Below the pieces are notes generated by a model. That model had not been told where the DNA came from. It saw only the letters and a list, made by a program, of their open reading frames with translations, and did not search any database. This document shows positions 1-8,682 of a stretch of DNA of 64,000 bases, one piece after another. The position numbers and the translations under genes are program-made. How positions within the stretch are numbered: the first letter of the stretch is position 1; the number at the start of each line of letters is the position of its first letter. The stretch spans positions 124,001 to 188,000 of the forward strand of contig NZ_QGGU01000009.1 in assembly GCF_003148745.1 (NCBI RefSeq), written 5' to 3'. Source of the DNA: Pleionea mediterranea (lineage in GTDB: Bacteria > Pseudomonadota > Gammaproteobacteria > Enterobacterales > Kangiellaceae).

Positions 1-1
1 C

Positions 2-340
2 GCCTGGTTTTCTGGGTTTAATGGCGATATTGCAGCGTCGGCCTGGGTTGGTTTTGCCGACTACTCTTTAGCACTTGGTAATGGCGAATGGGGTGGACGT
101 GCAGCGCTTCCTGTTTGGCAAAAATTTATGGAAGTGGCTCTTGCGGGTAAACCAGAAAACAGTATGCCCCAACCTGACGGTATAGTGACCGCACGTATTA
201 ACCCGGTAACAGGAAAGCTGGCCAATAGCAGTACTGAAAAAGCTATCTTTGAAATATTCCGCACTGAATATGTGCCTGAAAAAGAGCCGGAAAATACCTT
301 AACCAATTCGCCGGATGAAGAGATAGAAGATATTTTTTAA
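2..340 (+). CDS. mrcA: Penicillin-binding protein 1A, C-terminal end (5' truncated by window)
   Basis: The frame opens at the window edge and runs to a TAA at 340, giving about 112 residues. It contains the terminal transpeptidase-fold signature of class A PBPs: an AWFSGF block, then AASAWVGF, then a GGRAALPVWQKFM block, followed by the usual IVTARINPVTG strand and an acidic tail ending EEIEDIF. Class A PBPs polymerise and cross-link peptidoglycan in the periplasm, anchored by an N-terminal membrane helix that lies outside the window. Its position next to rpmE and priA fits ponA/mrcA synteny in pseudomonads. The catalytic SxxK and KTG motifs are upstream of the window, so the activity itself cannot be read here. 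Confidence 0.85.
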   Translation, partial: AWFSGFNGDIAASAWVGFADYSLALGNGEWGGRAALPVWQKFMEVALAGKPENSMPQPDGIVTARINPVTGKLANSSTEKAIFEIFRTEYVPEKEPENTLTNSPDEEIEDIF

Positions 341-400
341 TTCTGATGAAACCTTAAAAGTTTGCTAACCACAATAATGACGTATCGAAGTTAGCAAGCA

Positions 401-432
401 AAAAAAAAGGCGCTCCAATGAGCGCCTTTTTT
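401..432. terminator. Bidirectional intrinsic terminator between PBP1A and rpmE
   Basis: A perfect 7-bp stem, GGCGCTC (409-415) with GAGCGCC (420-426), has a 4-nt loop. It is flanked by an A-run on the left (401-408) and a T-run on the right (427-432). That arrangement can stop transcription of the plus-strand PBP gene and of minus-strand rpmE, whose 3' ends converge here. Confidence 0.9.
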
Positions 433-456
433 GTCATTAACCGATCAGTTAATGCA

Positions 457-672
457 TTATTTCTTGCTGCTTCGAGCACCGAAACGCTTACGGAATCGAT
501 CCACTCGACCACCGGTATCAACAATTTTCTGCTTACCAGTGAAGAATGGGTGACATGCAGAACAAACATCTAAAGAGATGTCTTTGCAAAGTGTCGAACC
601 AACTTCAATCTTGTTACCACAGCTGCAATTTGCAGTGATGGTTTCATATTTAGGATGAATACCTTGTTTCAT
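457..672 (-). CDS. rpmE: 50S ribosomal protein L31, zinc-binding type
   Basis: The 71-residue protein opens MKQGIHPKY and keeps the four zinc-ligand cysteines of the C+ form of L31 (C16, C18, C37, C40). The tail is basic and ends [10 protein letters not shown]31 bridges the ribosomal subunits, and the zinc form is the normal variant in zinc-replete cells. The gene is divergent from priA, as in Pseudomonas, and ends against the bidirectional terminator at 401-432. Length and all motifs are typical. Confidence 0.97.
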   Translation of the reverse strand: MKQGIHPKYETITANCSCGNKIEVGSTLCKDISLDVCSACHPFFTGKQKIVDTGGRVDRFRKRFGARSSKK

Positions 673-965
673 TGTTGTATCTCTCTTTTCACGTGGATCG
701 CTATTTCTCGGGGAGCCATTACCATTATTTGTGCTCTTAGTCCAGAAACACCATCCACCCAGTTAGGGGGACGCGGATCATACTCTTACCATGATCATAA
801 TTCAACCACCTGTAGGGCGATTTGAAGTGATAAGCCTGTGACGACTACGCTGCATCTAAGCAGCCAAATTTAACCTGCTCCAGTATAAAATCATATATTT
901 ACTTTACTTATGAAAACGAACGCATACCATTAGCGACAAACCCATCGCATAAAAAGATCATTGCT
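673..965. promoter_or_regulatory. Divergent rpmE/priA intergenic region
   Basis: About 290 bp separate the rpmE start codon from the priA TTG and must hold both promoters. I saw no convincing full -35/-10 pair or repeat. The stretch nearest priA (about 880-960) is AT-rich, which would suit a promoter. Confidence 0.4.
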
Positions 966-3161
966 TTGCCCGATACGAGCCTGGTAGCCGTCGCTTTACC
1001 GGTACCCTTGAGAAAACTGTTCACCTACTCTGTTGTTGAGTGCGGTTCATCTTTAATGGGCTGCCGGGTCAAGGTGCCTTTTGGCAAGCAAACACTGATT
1101 GGTCTTGTTGTGGAGCAGCCGCAACAAGCGGATCCCGCCGTCAAAAACCTGAAAGCGGTCATTGAGATACTGGATCAACGGCCAGTTTTACCCCAAAACG
1201 TATGGCAGTTACTGCTCAAGGCGTCTCAATATTACCATCATCCATTGGGCGATACTGTCGCCACGGCACTGCCCAATGCACTGTTAAAAGGTGAACCTTG
1301 TCAGTTGACACCGGAAGTACACTGGCAAATTACTCCTCAGGGCAAAGCCGAGTTTGACACACTCAGCAAGCGTGCGGTTCGATTACGTTTTGCAATGAAT
1401 CAACTGCTACAAGCAGAAGCACCAGTACAGGAAGAACAGCTAAAACATCAGGACATCACGCCCTCGACTCTCCGATCACTACACAGCAAGGGTTGGATTG
1501 AGTCTTTTGAGGCCGGGCAAAGCGCCACTTCATTTGTCAAAGGCAGCACCAAAACATTGAATGATGAGCAGCAAACAGCCCATCAGTTAATCTCAAAAGG
1601 CGCGGATCAGTTCTCCCCTTTTCTGCTTGATGGCATTACCGGCAGTGGAAAAACCGAAGTGTATCTGCAGGCCATCGCCGAACGGCTTGATAACCAGCAA
1701 CAAGTGTTGGTGTTAATTCCCGAGATTGGCCTGACCCCTCAAACGCTGGCGCGGTTTGAACAACGCTTTCCTAATCAGATTGGTGTTCTGCACTCTGGCC
1801 TGACCGATCGACAAAGACTCAACACCTGGCTTAAAGCACGCGCCGGAATTTTAAGAGTAATCATTGGCACACGCTCGGCTATTTTTACCCCAATGACCAA
1901 TCTGGGGCTGATTATTATTGATGAAGAGCATGACCTGTCCTTCAAACAACAGGAAGGCTTACGCTACTCATCCCGTGATCTGGCCATATTACGGGCACAA
2001 ATGGAATCGATCCCGATCATACTGGGCAGCGCGACCCCATCGCTGGAATCATTGAACAATGCCCTCACCGGTAAATACCAACATCTAACACTTAGCAAGC
2101 GGGCAACCGGGCAGAAGCTGCCGCAAGTAAAATTAATCGACTGTAAAAATCAGCCAATGACAGACGGCTTCAGCGCGCCACTGCTAAAAGCAATCGCTCA
2201 CCATTTAAAACAGGGCAATCAGGTGCTGGTGTTTATTAACCGTCGTGGATTTGCGCCAGTGTTACTGTGTCATAAATGCGGCTGGATCGCCGACTGCAAG
2301 CGCTGCGACAGTTATATGACTTTACATCAGGGCAAAGCATCCCGGTATTTACAATGTCATCATTGCGGTGGCTATCAACAAGACTGCAAGCAATGCCCCA
2401 AATGCCAGTCGGTGGACTTGTTTGCCGTTGGCCAGGGAACCGAACGCATCGAACAATTTTTAGCGGCGAAGTTTCCCGACTACCCGATACAAAGAATCGA
2501 TCGCGATACCACCCGGCGCAAAGACGCCATGCAATCCTATATCGATGCCGCAAAAAGTGGTGAAACCCGACTATTAGTAGGCACGCAAATGCTGGCCAAA
2601 GGCCATCACTTTCCAAAAGTGTCTTTGGTGGCGGTACTGGATATTGATGGCGCGCTGTTCAGTAGCGATTTCAGAGCACCGGAGCGCGCCGCACAATTAA
2701 TCACTCAAGTGGCCGGGCGCGCTGGCCGGGCCGAAGTAACTGGCGAAGTACTGGTTCAAACCCATCATCCGGAACACTCGTTGTTACAGGCATTAACGCA
2801 AAAAAGTTTTCAGCAACTGGCAAAAGATTTATTGCACGACCGTACGGAAACCGATCTTCCGCCGACCAGTTATATGGCCATATTTCGCTCCGAATCCCAC
2901 CAAAAACAACTCGCGCTGGATTTTTTAACCGCCACCGCGCAACAGTTCTCAATGTTTGATCAGCATCTTCAACTGATGGGGCCAGTTGCTTCTACCATGA
3001 GTCGAAAATCCGGCCGATATCGATTTCAGTTACTGATAAACGCTTCGCAACGCTCAACCTTGCATAACGCTATATCTGAAAAAATGCCCAACATCGAATC
3101 TTTGCCTCTGGCACAAAAGGTAAGATGGTCACTGGATATTGACCCACAAGATCTTCTCTAA
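966..3161 (+). CDS. priA: Primosomal protein N' (replication restart helicase PriA)
   Basis: The 731-residue protein has the full PriA layout: N-terminal 3'-DNA-binding and winged-helix region, a superfamily 2 helicase core with Walker A GSGKT (residues 226-230) and DEEH box (319-322), and a zinc-binding insert. The insert has eight cysteines (C435, C438, C444, C447, C464, C467, C474, C477) in CxxC pairs, with a further cysteine at 480. GRAGR of motif VI lies downstream. PriA recognises stalled forks and loads the primosome. The start is a TTG at 966; it yields MPDTSLVAVALPVPL, which matches the family N-terminus, and no ATG lies nearby. Its 3' end converges with the next gene at a gap of only 46 bp. 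Confidence 0.97.
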   Translation: MPDTSLVAVALPVPLRKLFTYSVVECGSSLMGCRVKVPFGKQTLIGLVVEQPQQADPAVKNLKAVIEILDQRPVLPQNVWQLLLKASQYYHHPLGDTVATALPNALLKGEPCQLTPEVHWQITPQGKAEFDTLSKRAVRLRFAMNQLLQAEAPVQEEQLKHQDITPSTLRSLHSKGWIESFEAGQSATSFVKGSTKTLNDEQQTAHQLISKGADQFSPFLLDGITGSGKTEVYLQAIAERLDNQQQVLVLIPEIGLTPQTLARFEQRFPNQIGVLHSGLTDRQRLNTWLKARAGILRVIIGTRSAIFTPMTNLGLIIIDEEHDLSFKQQEGLRYSSRDLAILRAQMESIPIILGSATPSLESLNNALTGKYQHLTLSKRATGQKLPQVKLIDCKNQPMTDGFSAPLLKAIAHHLKQGNQVLVFINRRGFAPVLLCHKCGWIADCKRCDSYMTLHQGKASRYLQCHHCGGYQQDCKQCPKCQSVDLFAVGQGTERIEQFLAAKFPDYPIQRIDRDTTRRKDAMQSYIDAAKSGETRLLVGTQMLAKGHHFPKVSLVAVLDIDGALFSSDFRAPERAAQLITQVAGRAGRAEVTGEVLVQTHHPEHSLLQALTQKSFQQLAKDLLHDRTETDLPPTSYMAIFRSESHQKQLALDFLTATAQQFSMFDQHLQLMGPVASTMSRKSGRYRFQLLINASQRSTLHNAISEKMPNIESLPLAQKVRWSLDIDPQDLL

Positions 3162-3207
3162 CCGTTTCGGCAAAACTTTTTCACTCAACCTTTTTACTAA
3201 AACCTTC

Positions 3208-5658
3208 TCACTCATTACACCCTGTCAGCTGGTTAATCCATTGCTGAAGAACATTCACCGCCGTTTGATCAACCTGTTGAGTGGCAAGCGGTGGCATCCG
3301 GTTATCATCCGTCACAGACATTCTGGCCAACAAAACCGACCGGTTAGCATCGCCTGGGGCAATAATTCGCGCATCGGTTATTCCTAAGTCGCCATTAGCA
3401 GGTTCGACATCGCAAGCGTTTAAATCTGCCAATGACGAGCTAATCCGAAAATCAATTTGCGGTGCGGTACTGCCCGGACGATGACAGCCGCTGCAATTGG
3501 CATGCAAATAACTTCTGGCACGAACGGCCAGTGAAGCCGTATCATCACTGATTTCCGCCATGGGATGAATTTGTTCGGCCGCAGGTTGAGCCGACAAATA
3601 ACCGGCCTCAAACAACGTTGTTAATTGATTACCGATCCCGCCGCCATAGTTTTGCTCGTTATTCAGCTGACTGGCTTCTGGGCCTAATGTAATTGCCGTT
3701 GCACTGGTATGACACTCAAAACATTGGCCACGTGATGGAATAATGTGTTGATGACCGCCGACGACAACTGTGTCACCACTTTCAAGTAAATCGGCATCGG
3801 TTTGATCGTCCCGCCATTTATAACTGTAACCGCCCCAACCCGATGCATGACGCATAAATAAACGGGTTTCCAGATATTGATTCTGATAAACAAAGTTTTT
3901 GATCATAATGGTTCCCACCGGAAACTCGAAGTCACCATCCTCCACTACATCAATTAACTCGCCATCCGGGATAGCAAAAAAGCGGGTTTTATCGGCACCA
4001 TCCGACCATAACTGACTCTGAACCTGATAAGGCACCACACCAGAGCGCATCGTTTTTTCACTGGTAGAGTCAAAACAGCCGACCTGCGATAACTGGGCAG
4101 GAATTTCAGAGCCAGAAGCTCCATCATCAACCACTCGATAGACGGCTTCTCCGGCATCGCCGAAATAATTCAGTAGATACACTTCACCGTTTTGCGCCTG
4201 GGCAAAACTTGAAATGCTCATACCGGTTAATGCAATTTGTTCCAAACTGTAGGAATCATCAGATTGTAAGCGGCTATGCCAAAGACGTCCGGTGCAAAAA
4301 TCACCAAACAGATAATCACCAAAAAGGGCTTCCGTTTGCTGCCCCCGATAAACATAACCTCCGGTGACAGAACAGTCGCCATCACTGTGGTTGTACTCAA
4401 TTTTCGGCAACGTAAGACCGGACTGATCGCATGTTTGACTCTGGAAACAATGGTTCCCCTCCATAATTGGCCAGCCAAGATTATCCCCTGCAGAAACAAT
4501 ATTAATTTCTTCATACTGATTTTGACCAACATCCCCCAGCCATAGCTCACCGGTTTGCGTGTCAAAACTAAATCGCCACGGGTTTCTTAATCCATAGGCG
4601 TATATTTCATCCCTTACATTTGTGTTTTCAATAAATGGATTATCTTGAGGGATGCTGTAACCGGTGTCCTGATTAATATCAATCCTTAATAGAGTACCGT
4701 GCAGGCTATTGGTATTTTGACCGTTTCCGTACTGGTCATTTGCGCCACCACCATCACCAAACCCTATGTACAAATAACCATCTGGCCCAAAAGCAATATG
4801 CCCACCGTTGTGATTACCCGCTGGCTGGGACAAAGTCAAAACAACGGATTCGGAAGAAAGATCCAGCGGTAAGTTACCATCACTGATAAACCGCGAAACC
4901 ACCGAGTCGCCAGAATTATCCGTGTAAGAAACGAAAAACTGCCCATTCGCTTCAAAGTCAGGATGAAAAGCAAGCCCGAGTAACCCTCGTTCGCCGTCAT
5001 GACGCACCAGGCTGTTTAAATCAATAAACTCATTCAGTTGACTGGCCGAGGCATCATTGTTGAACCAGTAAATTTCTCCGCTTTGTTGCATGGCATACCA
5101 TCGCCCGGATCCCCCCGGAGCCTGATACAAACCAACCAGCCGACTCAGCGCAGGCAAATTGTTAAAAACCGCCTTCAGACGCAACTCGGGATCGCCCGAA
5201 AATACTTGTTCCGGTGCCAGGCAGCTGGCATTGGCCACACGCTCTAAAATAGCGCTACTTTCAACAGTTGTTACTGAAAAATCGGCTCCAACACCACCAA
5301 TAGTCAAACGCGCAGTAACCGTTTCTCCAACATTGTCGGCGGCTGTCACCCGAACTCGAACCAATTGACCATTAGTCACCTGCCCACTAGTGGCAGTATA
5401 CGCAGCCGATCCCACCTGATACTCACCATTTTCAATACTGATATTGGTAGCCGCTGTAATCCCGCTAACCACGATCGCTTCCGACTCAATTAAAGAAGAT
5501 AATGCCGCTGTCTCAACCGGAGCAAAAGCAAAGGCATCGGGCGTAGTATCTTGCTCTGACTCAGAGCTGGAAGCCCCCCCACAGGCAACGAGCAACAAGA
5601 TTATCGGGAACACAAATACTTTTAATTCAACTCGATTCCACATCCTATTCGACATCAT
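3208..5658 (-). CDS. Secreted PQQ-type glucose/sorbosone dehydrogenase fused to a diheme c-type module
   Basis: The 816-residue protein starts with a lipoprotein signal (LLLVAC, lipobox Cys26). A beta-rich stretch follows (about 50-155) and then a six-bladed GSDH propeller (about 165-510) with NHNGGHIAFGPDGYLYIGFG and GLRNPWRFSFD motifs. The C-terminal region carries two heme c sites, CFECH (646-650) and CSGCH (722-726). Known soluble sugar dehydrogenases of this fold oxidise aldoses with PQQ; the fused hemes could pass electrons to the respiratory chain, which is inference. AAGGAG lies 7 nt before the first ATG. It sits alone between priA and argS, where pseudomonads have no such gene, so it looks like a lineage-specific insertion. 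Confidence 0.85.
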   Translation of the reverse strand: MMSNRMWNRVELKVFVFPIILLLVACGGASSSESEQDTTPDAFAFAPVETAALSSLIESEAIVVSGITAATNISIENGEYQVGSAAYTATSGQVTNGQLVRVRVTAADNVGETVTARLTIGGVGADFSVTTVESSAILERVANASCLAPEQVFSGDPELRLKAVFNNLPALSRLVGLYQAPGGSGRWYAMQQSGEIYWFNNDASASQLNEFIDLNSLVRHDGERGLLGLAFHPDFEANGQFFVSYTDNSGDSVVSRFISDGNLPLDLSSESVVLTLSQPAGNHNGGHIAFGPDGYLYIGFGDGGGANDQYGNGQNTNSLHGTLLRIDINQDTGYSIPQDNPFIENTNVRDEIYAYGLRNPWRFSFDTQTGELWLGDVGQNQYEEINIVSAGDNLGWPIMEGNHCFQSQTCDQSGLTLPKIEYNHSDGDCSVTGGYVYRGQQTEALFGDYLFGDFCTGRLWHSRLQSDDSYSLEQIALTGMSISSFAQAQNGEVYLLNYFGDAGEAVYRVVDDGASGSEIPAQLSQVGCFDSTSEKTMRSGVVPYQVQSQLWSDGADKTRFFAIPDGELIDVVEDGDFEFPVGTIMIKNFVYQNQYLETRLFMRHASGWGGYSYKWRDDQTDADLLESGDTVVVGGHQHIIPSRGQCFECHTSATAITLGPEASQLNNEQNYGGGIGNQLTTLFEAGYLSAQPAAEQIHPMAEISDDTASLAVRARSYLHANCSGCHRPGSTAPQIDFRISSSLADLNACDVEPANGDLGITDARIIAPGDANRSVLLARMSVTDDNRMPPLATQQVDQTAVNVLQQWINQLTGCNE

Positions 5659-5957
5659 CTGTAGGCTCCTTAATTTGCCATCGCGGTCTAATGAGTGTAA
5701 TTCATTCTTCTGGCACTATCTAACGACCATCAAACAACTATCTAACAACCACTTAACGACTAACTAGCAATTCACCAGTGAGTCTTATATGGCTCGGCAA
5801 AGATAAAATAACGGGATAATGGTCATTTATTCTTTAAACGCCCTGTATTTATAACCGAATTGCGCATATTCACCTCTTTTCTCTATCGAAAAAACCCATC
5901 GTTTCAAGGATAATAGCCGCTATCGGTTCCACCCTTTAGGCTAAGTCCAGATTAATA
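5659..5957. promoter_or_regulatory. Divergent region between sugar dehydrogenase and argS
   Basis: About 300 bp without a gene. The left half has imperfect direct copies of CTATCTAAC (near 5716 and 5738). The right half must hold the argS promoter, but I could not pick a clear -35/-10 pair. Confidence 0.4.
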
Positions 5958-7661
5958 ATGAAAGACACTCTGATAAAACTGCTTGAGCAAGCCATCGCAA
6001 CATTGAAATCGAACGGTCAGTTACCGGAAGATATTTCACCGCGATTGCAGGTGACTCACACCAAAGACAAATCCCATGGCGATTTGGCCACTAATCTGGC
6101 CATGATGCTGGCAAAACCTATGGGCAAGCCACCCAGAGACGTCGCCCAGCTCATCATCGATGCCTTACCCGATGCTACCAGTATTGAAAAGGTCGATATA
6201 GCGGGGCCCGGTTTTATTAATTTCTTTATGGCGCAAGACGCCCAGAGTGAAGTGATCAAACAAATCATTCAGCAGTCTGAGCGATTTGGTCATAACCAGT
6301 CGGGAAATGGTGAAAAGGTTCAAGTTGAATTTGTATCAGCCAACCCAACCGGGCCATTGCATGTGGGACATGGTCGCGGCGCAGCGGTTGGCGATTGTCT
6401 TTGTCGATTGTTATCGGCCAATGGCTGGGAAGTTACCGCTGAGTTTTATTACAACGACGCTGGCCAGCAAATTAATAACCTGGCGTTATCGGTCCAAGCG
6501 CGATGCAAAGGTTTAACACCGGACGATCCTTCCTGGCCAGACGATGGCTACCGAGGCGAATACATTAATGATGTTGCAAAAGATTTTATGGCAAAAGCCA
6601 CCATTGATGCCGAAGACAAACACGTCACTGGCAGTGGCGATATTGATGATATGGATGCCATCCGTGAATTTGCCGTGGCCTACTTACGACGCGAGCAGGA
6701 TCTCGACTTAAAAGCCTTTGCGGTTAATTTTGATAATTACTTTCTCGAATCGTCGCTGTACGAATCCGATAAAGTGGAACAGACGGTTGCAACATTAATT
6801 GATAATGGATACACCTACGAAGATGGCGGCGCATTATGGTTAAAAACCACCGAGTTTGGTGACGATAAAGATCGTGTTATGCGCAAAAAAGATGGCGGAT
6901 ACACATACTTTGTACCAGACGTTGCCTACCACCTTGATAAATACCAACGTGGATTTAAACGGGTGATCAATGAACAAGGCGCCGATCATCACTCAACCAT
7001 CACCCGGGTACGCGCCGGACTGCAAGCTTTAAACAAAAACATTCCTCAAGGCTACCCAGATTATGTTCTGCATCAAATGGTGACGGTGATGCGCGGCGGG
7101 AAAGAAGTGAAACTAGGAAAACGAGCAGGCAACTACGTGACTCTGCGCGATTTGATTGACGAAGTTGGCCGCGACGCCACACGTTTTTTCCTGGCGGCAC
7201 GACGCGCCGAATCACAATTGACGTTTGATATTGAACTGGCAAAATCCCAAACCAACGACAATCCGGTGTTTTACATCCAATACGCTCATGCGCGGGTTTG
7301 CTCGGCACTTAAAAAACATAAGGAACTTGGTGGCACTTTTGATTTGGACAGTGGTCTGAATCAACTGCACCTGCTTACGCTGGCTCAGGAAACCGACTTA
7401 ATGGATAAAATGAGTCAGTTCCCTGAACTGGTTAAATCGGCCGCCGATAACTGCGAGCCTCATGTAATTGCCCATTACCTTAGAGAGTTGGCCGCGGATC
7501 TGCACGGTTACTATCAAATCGGTTCCGACGATGAGCAAAATCGCTGGATTGTTGACGACAAAAATATGTGTAATGCTCGACTGACCCTTATCAGTGCAGT
7601 TAAGCAAGTCATTGTAAATGGCTTAAATCTGTTAGGTGTGAGTGCACCGGAAAAAATGTAA
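5958..7661 (+). CDS. argS: Arginine--tRNA ligase
   Basis: The 567-residue class I synthetase charges tRNA-Arg. Visible features are the N-terminal Add-1 domain (about 1-90), ANPTGPLHVGHGRG with the HIGH-type motif HVGH (135-138), the degenerate KMSKS-equivalent KLGKRAG (385-391) typical of ArgRS, and a DALR anticodon-binding domain at the end (about 450-567). The length is normal. The order priA-argS-SPOR protein is conserved in pseudomonads and supports the call. Confidence 0.97.
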   Translation: MKDTLIKLLEQAIATLKSNGQLPEDISPRLQVTHTKDKSHGDLATNLAMMLAKPMGKPPRDVAQLIIDALPDATSIEKVDIAGPGFINFFMAQDAQSEVIKQIIQQSERFGHNQSGNGEKVQVEFVSANPTGPLHVGHGRGAAVGDCLCRLLSANGWEVTAEFYYNDAGQQINNLALSVQARCKGLTPDDPSWPDDGYRGEYINDVAKDFMAKATIDAEDKHVTGSGDIDDMDAIREFAVAYLRREQDLDLKAFAVNFDNYFLESSLYESDKVEQTVATLIDNGYTYEDGGALWLKTTEFGDDKDRVMRKKDGGYTYFVPDVAYHLDKYQRGFKRVINEQGADHHSTITRVRAGLQALNKNIPQGYPDYVLHQMVTVMRGGKEVKLGKRAGNYVTLRDLIDEVGRDATRFFLAARRAESQLTFDIELAKSQTNDNPVFYIQYAHARVCSALKKHKELGGTFDLDSGLNQLHLLTLAQETDLMDKMSQFPELVKSAADNCEPHVIAHYLRELAADLHGYYQIGSDDEQNRWIVDDKNMCNARLTLISAVKQVIVNGLNLLGVSAPEKM

Positions 7662-7704
7662 CGTCAGTCATTACCAAGATAGAAACTCTCATTAAAAATA
7701 TTTT

Positions 7705-7730
7705 GCCGCAACCAGTTTACTTGTTGCGGC
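7705..7730 (+). terminator. Hairpin between argS and the SPOR gene
   Basis: Stem GCCGCAAC (7705-7712) pairs perfectly with GTTGCGGC (7723-7730) across a 10-nt loop. T-rich sequence precedes it but no T-run follows on the plus strand. It may be an attenuator or a weak terminator for argS. Confidence 0.5.
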
Positions 7731-7765
7731 CTCGATAAAAAATCAAGAGCAATAATTAGATTAAT

Positions 7766-8347
7766 ATGGCCAGAGATTACGCAAAAAAATCCAATCAAAA
7801 ACCTGCACGTAAGCGCAATGCCTCTCGACGTAAAAAGCAAGGCTTTCCAACCATTGCTGTTTTGATTGTGGGTATTCTAGTGGGCGGCTTTGTTGGTTTT
7901 CTGGTTTATTTAAAATGGCTGCCCTCACAACCCACAGCTCAAACTGTCAATAAAGACAATACCGTAAAAGAAAAAAATACGGCAAAACAAACCGAGCAGG
8001 TGCAGCCCAAACAGCCGGAAGTACCCAAGTATACTTTCCATGATCTTCTGGAAGATAAAGAAGTAATCATTCCGGAAGATGAACTGAAACGTTCCGATAA
8101 AAAAATATCCATGCAATACATAATGCCCTGCGGATCATTTCGAAATAATGAACACGCCGATGCACTGAAAGCCAAAATTGCCTTTTTGGGCTTTGAAAGC
8201 AAAATACATCCCGTCGATGCTAATTCTGGTCGTTGGTATCGCGTACAACTTGGCCCTTATGCCAGCAAGCGGCAAGCAGAATCGATTCGCCACCGACTGC
8301 AAGAAAACGATGTTAATGACTGTAAGATTTGGGGTAAAAAGTTATAG
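7766..8347 (+). CDS. ftsN: SPOR-domain cell-division protein, FtsN-like
   Basis: The 193-residue protein has a very basic cytoplasmic N-terminus (KPARKRNASRRKK), one membrane helix (about 30-50), a charged linker and a C-terminal SPOR domain (about 115-193) with MPCGSFRN and WYRVQLGPYAS. SPOR domains bind denuded septal glycan; FtsN-type proteins activate septal peptidoglycan synthesis. The architecture and its place after argS match the pseudomonad SPOR/FtsN gene that is usually followed directly by hslV. Here hslV lies 12 kb away. The symbol is by position and architecture, since SPOR proteins are divergent. Confidence 0.8.
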   Translation: MARDYAKKSNQKPARKRNASRRKKQGFPTIAVLIVGILVGGFVGFLVYLKWLPSQPTAQTVNKDNTVKEKNTAKQTEQVQPKQPEVPKYTFHDLLEDKEVIIPEDELKRSDKKISMQYIMPCGSFRNNEHADALKAKIAFLGFESKIHPVDANSGRWYRVQLGPYASKRQAESIRHRLQENDVNDCKIWGKKL

Positions 8348-8682
8348 TTTGGGATCAGCATTCACTCAAGTAACATTAATTGACATGCTTTTTAATATTG
8401 CATGTCCTATGACACTGTAGCCACAAAACTTAAGCAGAATCTCTCTTCGTTATTCAAATAGACCTCATTATCTTCTTCATAATGACTGTTAAAGCAAACT
8501 TATAAATGCCAGAGTAGCTTTAATAAAAACTTGATAACTCTGTTTTAAATCAATCGTCAATCTCAGTACCCAATAGTCTTAATTTAAAGATTAGCCTCAT
8601 AAACAGGTTGACCGAATTATAGGCTACCGATAATCTAAAAATACAATATTGATATTTTTGGTGATGCATTCAATGAGTAACC
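8348..8682. other. AT-rich intergenic region with a hairpin
   Basis: The region holds no gene. A perfect inverted repeat GACATGC (8382-8388) and GCATGTC (8400-8406) sits just after the SPOR gene but lacks a T-run. A weak promoter candidate for the kinase is TTGACC (8608-8613) with GATAAT (8629-8634) at a short 15-bp spacing. Confidence 0.4.
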
